Assembly (NCBI GenBank): GCA_021796215.1
Contig: JAJYOK010000026.1
Location: forward strand, 1 to 41,271
Reading direction: 5' to 3'
Length of the DNA: 41,271 bases
Origin: Bacteroidota bacterium
GTDB lineage: Bacteria; Bacteroidota; Ignavibacteria; UBA10030; UBA8401
Within the stretch, counting starts at the first letter, position 1. Each line of letters begins with the position of its first letter. The notes beneath the pieces are model-generated. The model was not told the DNA's origin. It was given only the letters and a program-made list of their open reading frames with translations, and ran no database searches. This document shows positions 32,650 to 39,983 of the stretch, piece after piece. Made by a program: the position numbers and the translations under genes.

Positions 32650-33221
32650 ATGGGACACAATCTTAATGAAACGCTACAGTGGATAAGAATTTTGTTTCTA
32701 GGGTCTACAGTTACGTTTATCAGCTGGTAAGTGATGTTCTCACAACGCCACAAAAAGATTTTGGCATTAAGCTGTTAGATTTTGGGGCGGGTACAGGATC
32801 CATGTGTCAATTTATCAAGTACAATGGTATTGATAGTAAGTACGGAATTGAATTTTATGCTGTTGATATAAATCCAAAATATGAAAACAAGAGTATTGCC
32901 CCTTACAGCAAGTATACACTCATAAAGAACGGTGAGGGGATGATGTACCCGAATCGGTTCTTTGATGTGATAGTGAGTCTATACGTTTTTCACTATTCCA
33001 TTCCAGCTGCTCACATTCAGTAAATCTTTCGCACACTCAGAGAAGATGGAATTTTCATTTTCAACCTGTATGGGCCGACTAATGACCATAGAGACCGGGT
33101 AATTTCTCTAGTAGAGCTTGCAGGATTCCAATGGGAGAAAAAGGTCTTTTCAAGTGAAGTCAAGTTTTTCGGACTCACTCATGCACCGACAGAATTTTAT
33201 CTCTGTCGGAAGCGTATATAG
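32650..33221 (+). pseudogene. Class I methyltransferase gene with a frameshift and a nonsense codon
   Basis: AAGGAG and ATG at 32650 start MGHNLNETLQW, which leaves frame near 32678. The other frame continues at once with DKNFVSRVYSYVYQ, so one G was probably lost from a TGGG run. The methyltransferase body follows: LLDFGAGTGSMCQF (motif I), YAVDINP, FFDVIVSLYVFHYS. A TAA at 33021-33023 then interrupts it. The same frame continues with IFRTLREDGIFIFNLYG and on to a TAG at 33219-33221 after FYLCRKRI. The intact product would be about 190 residues. Two independent lesions make loss of function likely. A stand-alone GTG start at 32679 would give only 114 residues. Confidence 0.75.
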
Positions 33222-33631
33222 TAAATGTTAGTCAAAACACAATTCTCACTAAAGTCGCAAAGCGGTGTTCTCTAAAATCCTTACTACACTTCCGGTGACG
33301 ATCCCCAAGCTATGGTGTTTACAATGATGTGGCTGAATTTATCGATCATTGTTGCTGTCCTAATGCCGCACTGTCGCAGCTATTGAAATCGATTTGGTTC
33401 GGCACTGGAGAACAAATCAATAAGCGTGTATTTGAAGTCTCTCTAGCAATATTGAATTAGGGATAACTCTGTATTTCAACAAATGCCTCCATTCACAGAT
33501 TTCATTCTTTGGGTCGGCCGAGCAACTCTATATCTATGCTTGTATTTGTTTCTCAAAATCGAGTTGTTGCCTTTTGTTGTGACTTAGCCTAGTAGCATTT
33601 CAATGATAAAAGTGTTAACATCTAAGAAGAA
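33222..33631. other. Gene-free stretch
   Basis: I see no coding frame with a ribosome site, no terminator-type hairpin and no recognisable RNA in these 410 bases between the broken methyltransferase and the sce7726 gene. The composition is AT-rich and the sequence may be decayed cargo. Confidence 0.4.
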
Positions 33632-34252
33632 ATGAAGGAGATCAATATTTTTCCAACATCTGATAAGGCGATACGGCCTGCCTTGCGAGAGAATCTTCAA
33701 AAGATATATGGAGCTGATTCTACGACGAAGATTATCGAAGAGCTAGGACTCAAACACGGTGAAGCGCGAATTGATATTGCCGTTGTTAATGGAAGTATTC
33801 ACGGTTACGAATTGAAAAGTGACATCGACACTCTTCGTCGCCTGCCAGAACAAATGAGTGTTTATAATTCTGTTCTTGATTACGTGACATTGGTAGTCGG
33901 GAAAAACCATTTGCTCGATGCTTTCAATATGGTTCCTGAGTGGTGGGGTATCACCATCGCGAAGGCTTCTACTACTGGCGACAAGGTTTCTTTTTACTGC
34001 ATTCGCGAAGCCGATGAAAATCCGTACAAAAATAGTGTAGCGATAGCTAACCTGCTATGGAGAGATGAAGCGTTGTGTATATTGGAAGAAAAGGGAGAAG
34101 CAAGGGGGGTGCGGTCTAAATCAAGGCAAGTGTTGTACGAGAAACTTGCAGAAGTACTTAATCAGAACGAATTGAGAGCAAAAGTAAGAGAATATCTTTC
34201 CACTAGGGAATGTTGGCGATCAGGTGTGCCACTAATGACATGTGGTGATTGA
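33632..34252 (+). CDS. sce7726 family PD-(D/E)XK-like protein
   Basis: The 206-residue protein has the nuclease-like core EARIDIAVVNGSIHGYELKSDIDTLRRLPEQ, with Asp48, Glu60 and Lys62 as the D...E-x-K set. It then has VTLVVGKNHL and VPEWWGI, the hallmarks of the sce7726 family. Members are predicted restriction-like nucleases and are often found next to sce7725 or T4-beta-type proteins, as here. The 3' end overlaps the convergent T4-beta gene by 50 bases. The ribosome site is weak (AAGAAG before ATG). Confidence 0.8.
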   Translation: MKEINIFPTSDKAIRPALRENLQKIYGADSTTKIIEELGLKHGEARIDIAVVNGSIHGYELKSDIDTLRRLPEQMSVYNSVLDYVTLVVGKNHLLDAFNMVPEWWGITIAKASTTGDKVSFYCIREADENPYKNSVAIANLLWRDEALCILEEKGEARGVRSKSRQVLYEKLAEVLNQNELRAKVREYLSTRECWRSGVPLMTCGD

Positions 34253-35288
34253 TTCCTGCTCTAAGCCATGTTTCTGTGCTTCCGGTGCCTTTAACCAAGG
34301 GATTCTTCATATAGATTGGAAAGTGTTTTGCTTTAGCTGAAATATAGCTATCTCCACTCGAAAAGTTTTCACCGCAGTATCTATTGTCTTTTACGAGACT
34401 TGCTGCACTTGCCAAGTACAACTCGTGCCTTTGTTTTTTCCCTTTCATGATTAGCCAGTTCTCTTCTAACGTGTATTTTATGCTCGTCGTTGGTGGATAA
34501 AATTGTGTAGCTTCTTCATAGATTGGATGTTGAATAGTGTAATCAGCGAATGTGGGTTTTCGCCTCAGTTTTCTATCATTGAGAGAATCCTTCCAACTAA
34601 TCCACTCGATTCGAGGAATCAAATTCTCTTCTGCAAATTTACACTCTGATAAATCTTTTGGAAAAGAACCAGCGGCAAAGATGAAGGTTCTCCATTTTGA
34701 TAGTTGATGGATTTTCTGACTCAGATACAAATAGCGTAAATATTTATTGCTGTTTTCTTCGGTCTCTTTTATATCGACCAACAAATCAATATCCTTTTCT
34801 TCCAATCCAGATTTTGCTAACATAGCATTTAGGTCATTGCTGAGCTTGCCTTGATCCAAAAAATCGGTACATATAAGCCGTAAACAGAATCCTGATCCAG
34901 TCACTTTGGCTAGTTTAAAAGCCACTTTTTTTATTGCATCGTCATCATTGAGATGGATTACTGGAATAAAATTAGCTTTACTCTCGTGTCCTTTTTGTGA
35001 AACAGTTTCTAGACTTTTAACTTTCAAAGGCGTAGTAAAAAGGAGGCTGACATCAATAAATAACGGTTCTTTTCCCCATACCTCGATTAATTTATTAGGA
35101 ATTTCTTGTGCGAGTTTTTCAAATCGTGTGACAAGTTTTTCTAGGGTTTCATCGGATTTCGGTGTTGGCATTACAAATTGAATCAACGGAGTGATACAGT
35201 TTTTTCGCTCGGCGGATAATTCTTTGAGCGCTCCTTGTTCAGCGCGTTTCCACTTGAGGATTGGTACAAAATGATGCGAGTCAAACAT
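34203..35288 (-). CDS. T4-beta-protein family protein
   Basis: The 361-residue protein begins FVPILKWKRAEQGALKEL and has later TPLIQFVMP, LFIDVSLL, FIPVIHLNDDD and DIDLLVDIKE. This is the pattern of the 'beta family' proteins (T4 beta/sce7725-like), a TIM-barrel-like family of unknown activity found in defence and mobile contexts. ATG at 35288 starts one base after the stop of the HigA-ImmA gene, so translation is coupled; the longer frame to 35345 is unnecessary. It converges on the sce7726 gene, a recurrent partner. Confidence 0.75.
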   Translation of the reverse strand: MFDSHHFVPILKWKRAEQGALKELSAERKNCITPLIQFVMPTPKSDETLEKLVTRFEKLAQEIPNKLIEVWGKEPLFIDVSLLFTTPLKVKSLETVSQKGHESKANFIPVIHLNDDDAIKKVAFKLAKVTGSGFCLRLICTDFLDQGKLSNDLNAMLAKSGLEEKDIDLLVDIKETEENSNKYLRYLYLSQKIHQLSKWRTFIFAAGSFPKDLSECKFAEENLIPRIEWISWKDSLNDRKLRRKPTFADYTIQHPIYEEATQFYPPTTSIKYTLEENWLIMKGKKQRHELYLASAASLVKDNRYCGENFSSGDSYISAKAKHFPIYMKNPLVKGTGSTETWLRAGINHHMSLVAHLIANIP

Positions 35289-35289
35289 T

Positions 35290-36507
35290 TTATTTATTCC
35301 ATTTCTCATGAGTGAAACAATTTCGGACTTTCGATTCATTAACAATCTTGCTCAGGTAAGCATAATTGTTCCCTTTGTGCCTGATTTGTCCTGCAATAAT
35401 AGCAACGTGAATGCCGAGTTCTTTCGCAAGACTATTTGCCGCCATTGGGGAAGGAATGAGTCTCGCTGGGCTCATTTCCCATTTTGCTTTTGGTAAAAGT
35501 ATTTCCTCTGCCAATTTATCTGCCGCTTGTTCCCTGTCATCAAGGTTGATGGTTTTTATTCCTTCAAGATCATCAAAAAAGAGATTAATACCCGAATCGT
35601 AATGCAGGGATATGTGTGCCAATTCGTGCATCAATGTAAACCAGAAATTATCCAAGCGATCAAAGCGGAGAGTAAGTCCGATGATGGGATTATCTTTATC
35701 ACTCAGAATCGTAGCTCCGTCTAAATAGGTTTTAGCAAAGTGAGGCTCAATAACTAGGTTAATGCCGAATTCTTTCAGATATTCCTGAGCAAGAATTGGG
35801 CTTTTTTCTTGAGCGCTCAGTTTGACTAACTCTTGCAAAAATTTCTCGTTGACAGTGCCACGTCTATATTTTTTTGACGCCCGCATCTTCTGAGATTTTT
35901 TTACAACAAAAGCAGCCCAGACAGCTAATGCTCTTTTATCAGTGAGGGGAGATGAACGATAATTCGATTTTCGCAACATCCCTACAAATTGAGGTGGAGA
36001 ACCGAATTGCCCCCAAAAAGCATTAAGTAATTCTTCTTTGCTGTGTTTTTTAAAAGGATATTTGCCAAAGTAACCTCTTCGATCCATTTCTGAAACTAAG
36101 CGATCATCCCAACTCTGATAATCGAACTCATTGCCTGCGCCTGATTTTTGAATGAGCACTTTAGAAGGTATGCCAAGGCCGGCTTCTAAAGAGCGTACCA
36201 TCTCAAGAGTTAATGGCCTTTTTCTGGACAAAATTTCTGAAACCCTGCTTCGGCTGCCGAGGTACGGGACAAGATCATTTGGCTTCAAATTGTTCTGTTC
36301 CATTCGGAAAAGAATTGCCTCAATCGGATCAGGGAGGTTTTTTGGAAAAGTTCTTGATTCGTAATCGCTGACTAACGTGGTCAGCAGATCAAGTTTTTCT
36401 CCGTCTTCCGATTCTGGATCAGGGTTAGTATTCATTAGCCCTTGAATTAGTTTAAGAGCTTCTTCATGATCTTCTTTTGTATTTATTTTCTTAATTTTAA
36501 TAGTCAT
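35290..36507 (-). CDS. HigA-like antitoxin fused to an ImmA/IrrE metallopeptidase domain
   Basis: The 405-residue protein has an N-terminal HigA-type helical region and Xre helix-turn-helix (about 60-118, with LVPYLGSRSRVSEILSRKRPL). After a middle region comes an ImmA/IrrE zinc peptidase domain with FWFTLMHELAHISLHY, HELAH at 294-298, and a downstream DDREQAADKLAEEILLP glutamate helix. Such fusions can both repress the operon and cleave a regulator on stress. It follows the HigB-type toxin by seven bases, giving the toxin-first order typical of higBA, and precedes the T4-beta gene by one base. Confidence 0.85.
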   Translation of the reverse strand: MTIKIKKINTKEDHEEALKLIQGLMNTNPDPESEDGEKLDLLTTLVSDYESRTFPKNLPDPIEAILFRMEQNNLKPNDLVPYLGSRSRVSEILSRKRPLTLEMVRSLEAGLGIPSKVLIQKSGAGNEFDYQSWDDRLVSEMDRRGYFGKYPFKKHSKEELLNAFWGQFGSPPQFVGMLRKSNYRSSPLTDKRALAVWAAFVVKKSQKMRASKKYRRGTVNEKFLQELVKLSAQEKSPILAQEYLKEFGINLVIEPHFAKTYLDGATILSDKDNPIIGLTLRFDRLDNFWFTLMHELAHISLHYDSGINLFFDDLEGIKTINLDDREQAADKLAEEILLPKAKWEMSPARLIPSPMAANSLAKELGIHVAIIAGQIRHKGNNYAYLSKIVNESKVRNCFTHEKWNK

Positions 36508-36514
36508 GAATTCT

Positions 36515-36793
36515 TTACCATTTCATATATTCTTGGTGTGTTCCGACCTTTAATACTAGAACGATTTTATTTCTGTAATTTATTTGTGTGAGTAACCTAT
36601 ACCTATTCCCTTTGATATTGAAGACAACCTGATTGTCTCCAATAAAACTTGCGCTGCCGTACTGTTGCCTAACATCTTGGGGCAGTGACCAATCTGTGTC
36701 TTCAACTTCTGCCCCCCAAGAATCAATCTGAGAACAAGCATCGGGATGTTTTTCCTTGAAGTCTGCAAGCTTATCTCTGCCTATGATTTTCAT
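36515..36793 (-). CDS. higB: HigB-type toxin (RelE superfamily)
   Basis: The 92-residue protein matches the HigB mRNA-interferase type. It starts MKIIGRDKLADFKEKHPDA and has W...DVRQQYGSASFIGDNQVVFNIKGNRYRLLTQINYRNKIVLVLKVGTHQEYMKW, with the terminal H-x-x-Y. These toxins cut mRNA on the ribosome. The gene is first in an operon with the HigA/ImmA fusion. A strong promoter overlapped by a palindrome stands 30-70 bases upstream. Confidence 0.85.
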   Translation of the reverse strand: MKIIGRDKLADFKEKHPDACSQIDSWGAEVEDTDWSLPQDVRQQYGSASFIGDNQVVFNIKGNRYRLLTQINYRNKIVLVLKVGTHQEYMKW

Positions 36794-36820
36794 TATACCT
36801 TTTTATTATCTCTGTGATTG

Positions 36821-36863
36821 TTCCCATAATGGGAAATATAATAAACTAATTGTCTAATGTCAA
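36821..36863 (-). promoter_or_regulatory. HigBA promoter with overlapping palindromic operator
   Basis: On the minus strand TTGACA (36858-36863), a 17-base spacer and TATATT (36835-36840) form a near-consensus sigma-70 promoter. A perfect 7-1-7 palindrome, TTCCCAT A ATGGGAA (36821-36835), overlaps the end of the -10 box and the likely start point. This is where a HigA antitoxin would bind to repress its own operon. Confidence 0.65.
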
Positions 36864-36973
36864 TTCAAAGCTCTCGGCCCTGGTCGACGTAACGGTTAAC
36901 TTTCTCTTTGATAACCTTGTAAATAGAATCCGGGAGGAGATTAACCGAGCACCGTCTGTGGTATCATTGCCGG

Positions 36974-37189
36974 ATGAAGAACAAGGACTATCCCAAGATA
37001 TCCAACAACCTGAAGTACTACCGGGAACTTAGAGGTTTAAAGCAACGAGAGGTAGCAGCGATTCTGCGTTTCATGAATACAAGTCAAATCTCATTGTGGG
37101 AAACCGGCAAAAGGTTTCCTAACGCAAAGAATGCCCTAAAGCTTTCATCATGGACTATGATCGGTATCGAGGCATTCCTAATAATCTAA
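36974..37189 (+). CDS. Small XRE-family helix-turn-helix regulator
   Basis: The 71-residue protein has an Xre/Cro-type DNA-binding domain: ISNNLKYYRELRGLKQREVAAILRFMNTSQISLWETGKRFPNAKNALKLS. The family would be complete at about 65-70 residues, as here. The ribosome site is weak. Its end overlaps the start of a second, broken copy of the same domain at 37150. It lies between the HigBA promoter and the convergent ubiquitin-like operon, and its target is unknown. Confidence 0.6.
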   Translation: MKNKDYPKISNNLKYYRELRGLKQREVAAILRFMNTSQISLWETGKRFPNAKNALKLSSWTMIGIEAFLII

Positions 37190-37398
37190 GATGCTTCCGG
37201 GAAGATAGAGGACTCACACAGAAGCAGGTAGCCGATAAATTAAGCTTCAAAGACAAAACATGGATCTCCCACTGAGAGAGGGGGGATGCGCTACCGAATT
37301 TGATAAATGTATTGCGTCTTTCAATTCTATATGGAACCCCAGTTAATGAATTGTTTGGGACTGTTGAGAAGGTGCTTTGTGAGGGGTTGAGAATCTAA
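37150..37398 (+). pseudogene. Second XRE-family gene with an in-frame TGA
   Basis: ATG at 37150 opens YRGIPNNLRCFREDRGLTQKQVADKLSFKDKTWISH, then TGA at 37273-37275, then ERGDALPNLINVLRLSILYGTPVNELFGTVEKV to TAA at 37396-37398. The first gene has ISLWETG at this point, so a TGG Trp codon has probably mutated to TGA. The intact protein would be 82 residues. It is a tandem paralogue of the gene at 36974, decayed by one visible substitution. Confidence 0.7.
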
Positions 37399-38790
37399 CT
37401 ACTTTGTTTGCCATAATCTTTCTGAAAAGGCTAATTTGGTTGGATTAGCGCAAAATGAGCAATTTGAATTCTTCACAATCTGTTGTCGCAAAGCTAAAAC
37501 CGGGGATGACCAAGGACTCAATCTAAAAGAGTTGTAGGTGTGAATGCCTGTCGAGATTCTTTGAACAAATTCAATTGCAAGGATCGCGCCGGCCAGGACT
37601 GAGATAAAAGCAAATGGAGCCAAGACATGAGACTCGCTTTTACTTATGATGGTACCTTTACCACAAAGCTCCTTAAAAAGCGTGTCATAGGATTGACCTT
37701 CTAAATCCCCCGGTTTGTATTGAGTATACTTTGAGCATATTCGAGTAGCGGCACTAGAGGAGATAGTCAATTGCTCGATATCCGAAAGCGCCACTCCGAG
37801 AAATTCAGCAACGTGATGTTCATGCACCTTTTCAAGGGTGTCAACAGGGTATGCGCACTCCAAGCACGCTAAGTTGCTAAGCGGTCTCTTATTGAAATGA
37901 AAAAATGCTTCTTGTATATCAGTAGTTGAAGCATCAAACGTTTCGTGTGGTATTTCTGAGTTCAAACTTCGCCTTGCCCTTCTACTATCCACTGCAACTA
38001 CTAACCGATCGAGCCAGGCACCACCTTTTGCTTTCTGAGGTATTGACGATAAAGTGCCTTCATGTGGAGTCAGAACAATTTTTGAGAATTGTGGCTGAGC
38101 CACACGTGCAAGCACTCCAGCTTTATTGTTCCCGACTTCTGATGCATCAAACCAGAGGCACCGGTTTAGATTCCCATCGCTAACCTTATCAGCATCACAA
38201 ACAAAAATCTGTCCCGCCAATTTAAACGTTTGCAAAGTATAGAGAAAAGCGTTGCCTATCGCCCCTGCACCCGCCAAGTACACCTTCCCGATGTCCGTTT
38301 GCTTCTCGAGAAAATCCATATTTGGGAAGAGGACCTCAAAATCGATATTTATTTCTGCAGGGGAAGGGAGTAATTTGATAGAAGATCCAAGAAATTGTCT
38401 CATGGTGAATGCGACAATATAGCAGGCGGTGACAATCTGAAATGCCTCGTGGAGCTCAAATACACGAGATTCCTTTGTTGGCTTATTTTGAGAAATTACT
38501 AGTTTTCCAAAGTCGCCAAATCTGACAAATGTGTGAATACACTGGGTGCGCTCGGGTATATTGCCAATTACGATTTCACAGGAAATTTCATCTGAGAGTT
38601 TCGTGGTAATATTGGCGAACGTTCTCGAAAGTATTTTCTCCAAATGATGGGTTAGCTTCGAAGCAATTTGATTACTATCATCGTAGGTTATGAGAATTGT
38701 TTCTGAAAGAAGTGTTTCGGCTTCTTCTTCGGCAAGACCAAGAATGCTTGTTAAAGTCAACTTGTTTTCATCGTGGGCAGTTAATGCCAT
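37399..38790 (-). CDS. E1-like (ThiF-family) ubiquitin-activating enzyme
   Basis: This 463-residue protein has an N-terminal domain of about 165 residues that I do not recognise, followed by a ThiF/E1 adenylation domain. The domain shows the nucleotide loop VYLAGAGAIGN (GAGAIG at 174-179), VCDADKV (Asp199, Asp201), NLNR (207-210), Lys223 and VVAVDSRRARR (Asp268), all the ATP-binding positions. A CLEC (309-312) and CSFC (444-447) pair should bind zinc. The catalytic Cys that would form a thioester is not certain. It would adenylate the Ubl encoded upstream. It is the last gene of the operon, 13 bases after the JAMM gene. Confidence 0.85.
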   Translation of the reverse strand: MALTAHDENKLTLTSILGLAEEEAETLLSETILITYDDSNQIASKLTHHLEKILSRTFANITTKLSDEISCEIVIGNIPERTQCIHTFVRFGDFGKLVISQNKPTKESRVFELHEAFQIVTACYIVAFTMRQFLGSSIKLLPSPAEINIDFEVLFPNMDFLEKQTDIGKVYLAGAGAIGNAFLYTLQTFKLAGQIFVCDADKVSDGNLNRCLWFDASEVGNNKAGVLARVAQPQFSKIVLTPHEGTLSSIPQKAKGGAWLDRLVVAVDSRRARRSLNSEIPHETFDASTTDIQEAFFHFNKRPLSNLACLECAYPVDTLEKVHEHHVAEFLGVALSDIEQLTISSSAATRICSKYTQYKPGDLEGQSYDTLFKELCGKGTIISKSESHVLAPFAFISVLAGAILAIEFVQRISTGIHTYNSFRLSPWSSPVLALRQQIVKNSNCSFCANPTKLAFSERLWQTK

Positions 38791-38803
38791 GTTGGTCTAG
38801 GAA

Positions 38804-39256
38804 TTAACAGAATTTCACACAATCATGTATGTTGACTTGTTTCCATTCGTCGTTATCCGACAACCGAAAGCAAGCCACCTCGTCGAAAAAGTTCTCTAGA
38901 GTTGTATCAAATGCAAAATTAGGTAAGACCAAGGAAATTGCTCCTTCGTGCCTAGGCACGGCAAGACAATCGTCCGTATACGAATGAAATGCCTTCTCTG
39001 GATGCGAATGAACTTGAGCAGCAACCATAAGTCTTTCAGCTCTTACCTTATCGAAAATCTCTTTCATTCCCTTTTGGGGAATGCGGATTGAAACCTCTGT
39101 TGCTTTTTGTCGTGGTAGGAGCAGTTCGTGGATAGCAATCTCGGCTTTTTTACGTTGACCTAACCATAAAACCATTCGCTCACTGGAGCTATTGCCCGCA
39201 TCTTGTAAGAGTTTAATAGTATCCTCGACAATTATTTTCTGGACTGAGATTTTCAT
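38804..39256 (-). CDS. JAB/JAMM-family deubiquitinase-like metalloprotease
   Basis: The 150-residue protein has the JAMM zinc site: Glu26 in SSSERMVLWLG and VHSHPEKAFHSYTDD with His83, His85, Ser92 and Asp95. The spacing is H-x-H-x6-S-x2-D, one residue shorter than in many members, so the fold is kept but not the textbook count. It would trim the Ubl precursor or remove Ubl from targets. ATG at 39256 is chosen because it overlaps the E2-like stop as ATGA (39253-39256); in-frame starts further up add only eight residues. Confidence 0.85.
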   Translation of the reverse strand: MKISVQKIIVEDTIKLLQDAGNSSSERMVLWLGQRKKAEIAIHELLLPRQKATEVSIRIPQKGMKEIFDKVRAERLMVAAQVHSHPEKAFHSYTDDCLAVPRHEGAISLVLPNFAFDTTLENFFDEVACFRLSDNDEWKQVNIHDCVKFC

Positions 39257-39693
39257 TGTGATGATTTCCATGCGCTCCAAACTCTAGTCAAGATCCCTCC
39301 CAGATCATAGCCCGACTTGTTCTTATAGTTATCCCACTTATCAGAAATGTGACTGCTGTGCTCATGATATTCCCTGACTCCGGGTATGCACAGAAATGGT
39401 CTTTTAGTTATGGGATGTAGTGAGTTATTGAACACGCTGTGACCTTGTCCTTGCGGAAATTTGGCGAGAGGAGTGCCTGTTTGGTCGAGCAGATCAATAG
39501 AAGGAGGTAGGTCATCCCATTCGTCACAAAGCATTTTTATTATGATAGGTGGCCTACCGTTGGATGAAAACTCAACTTCCATTCTTGGGAATGACAATGT
39601 AACGATTTTCCAAGATCGAACTGAGAGCAAGGTAGCATCCGAGCAGAACTTCGTCTGAATTTTGAATATTTCTTCCGAGAGCTCACTGTTCAT
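39253..39693 (-). CDS. E2-like ubiquitin-conjugating protein
   Basis: The 146-residue protein has a UBC-like strand order and a C-terminal block HPITKRPFLCIPGVREYHEHSSH, then DKWDNYKNKSGYDLGGILTRVW. Cys102 in P-F-L-C is the candidate thioester-forming Cys. The HP (93-94), Tyr109-His110 and His112 and His115 around it are the conserved surroundings seen in prokaryotic E2-like families of Ubl operons. ATG at 39693 overlaps the Ubl stop as ATGA (39690-39693). No E3 is visible, as is usual for these systems. Confidence 0.75.
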   Translation of the reverse strand: MNSELSEEIFKIQTKFCSDATLLSVRSWKIVTLSFPRMEVEFSSNGRPPIIIKMLCDEWDDLPPSIDLLDQTGTPLAKFPQGQGHSVFNNSLHPITKRPFLCIPGVREYHEHSSHISDKWDNYKNKSGYDLGGILTRVWSAWKSSQ

Positions 39694-39962
39694 AACAAAA
39701 AGCCGCCGCCGGTTTGGCGTGGTCCCCAGTCGATGAAGAATTCGCCTGCCAAATTGTTTTCCAGATAGCTCTTATCGATATCTATTATTTTGCCGCCAAC
39801 TTGAGCGATCCACCCATCAGTCGAAGTTATCTTCAATTCTTTTGCTGCTTTTTCTATTTCTATCCTAATTTTTTGATGTGCGGGGACTTTGTTGTAACCG
39901 CTGCTTGGATAGGCTCCACTCGTAGTTACAACCGCAACTTCTATAAATTGTTCTTTTTCCAT
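39690..39962 (-). CDS. Ubiquitin-like protein with GGG-F-L-L precursor tail
   Basis: The 90-residue protein is of beta-grasp size. It has an N-terminal hairpin (EVAVVTTSG, KVPAHQKIRIEIEKAAKEL), a middle WIAQVGGKIIDIDKSYLENNL and a C-terminus WGPRQTGGGFLL. The Gly85-87 motif followed by three more residues looks like a ubiquitin precursor that must be trimmed before activation, for which the operon's JAMM protease is the candidate. AAGGA six bases upstream supports the start. The downstream genes encode E2-, JAMM- and E1-like proteins, all overlapping or nearly so. It is one Ubl domain, unlike the tandem-Ubl forms of some systems. Confidence 0.75.
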   Translation of the reverse strand: MEKEQFIEVAVVTTSGAYPSSGYNKVPAHQKIRIEIEKAAKELKITSTDGWIAQVGGKIIDIDKSYLENNLAGEFFIDWGPRQTGGGFLL

Positions 39963-39983
39963 AATTGTTCCTTATGTTGATTA

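Noticed and set aside
36850-37032. 60-codon plus-strand frame before the XRE gene
   Set aside because: It overlaps the HigBA promoter region, has no ribosome site and no family pattern.
37273-37275. In-frame TGA as selenocysteine
   Set aside because: The aligned position is Trp in a DNA-binding domain and no SECIS-like hairpin is visible; a nonsense mutation is simpler.
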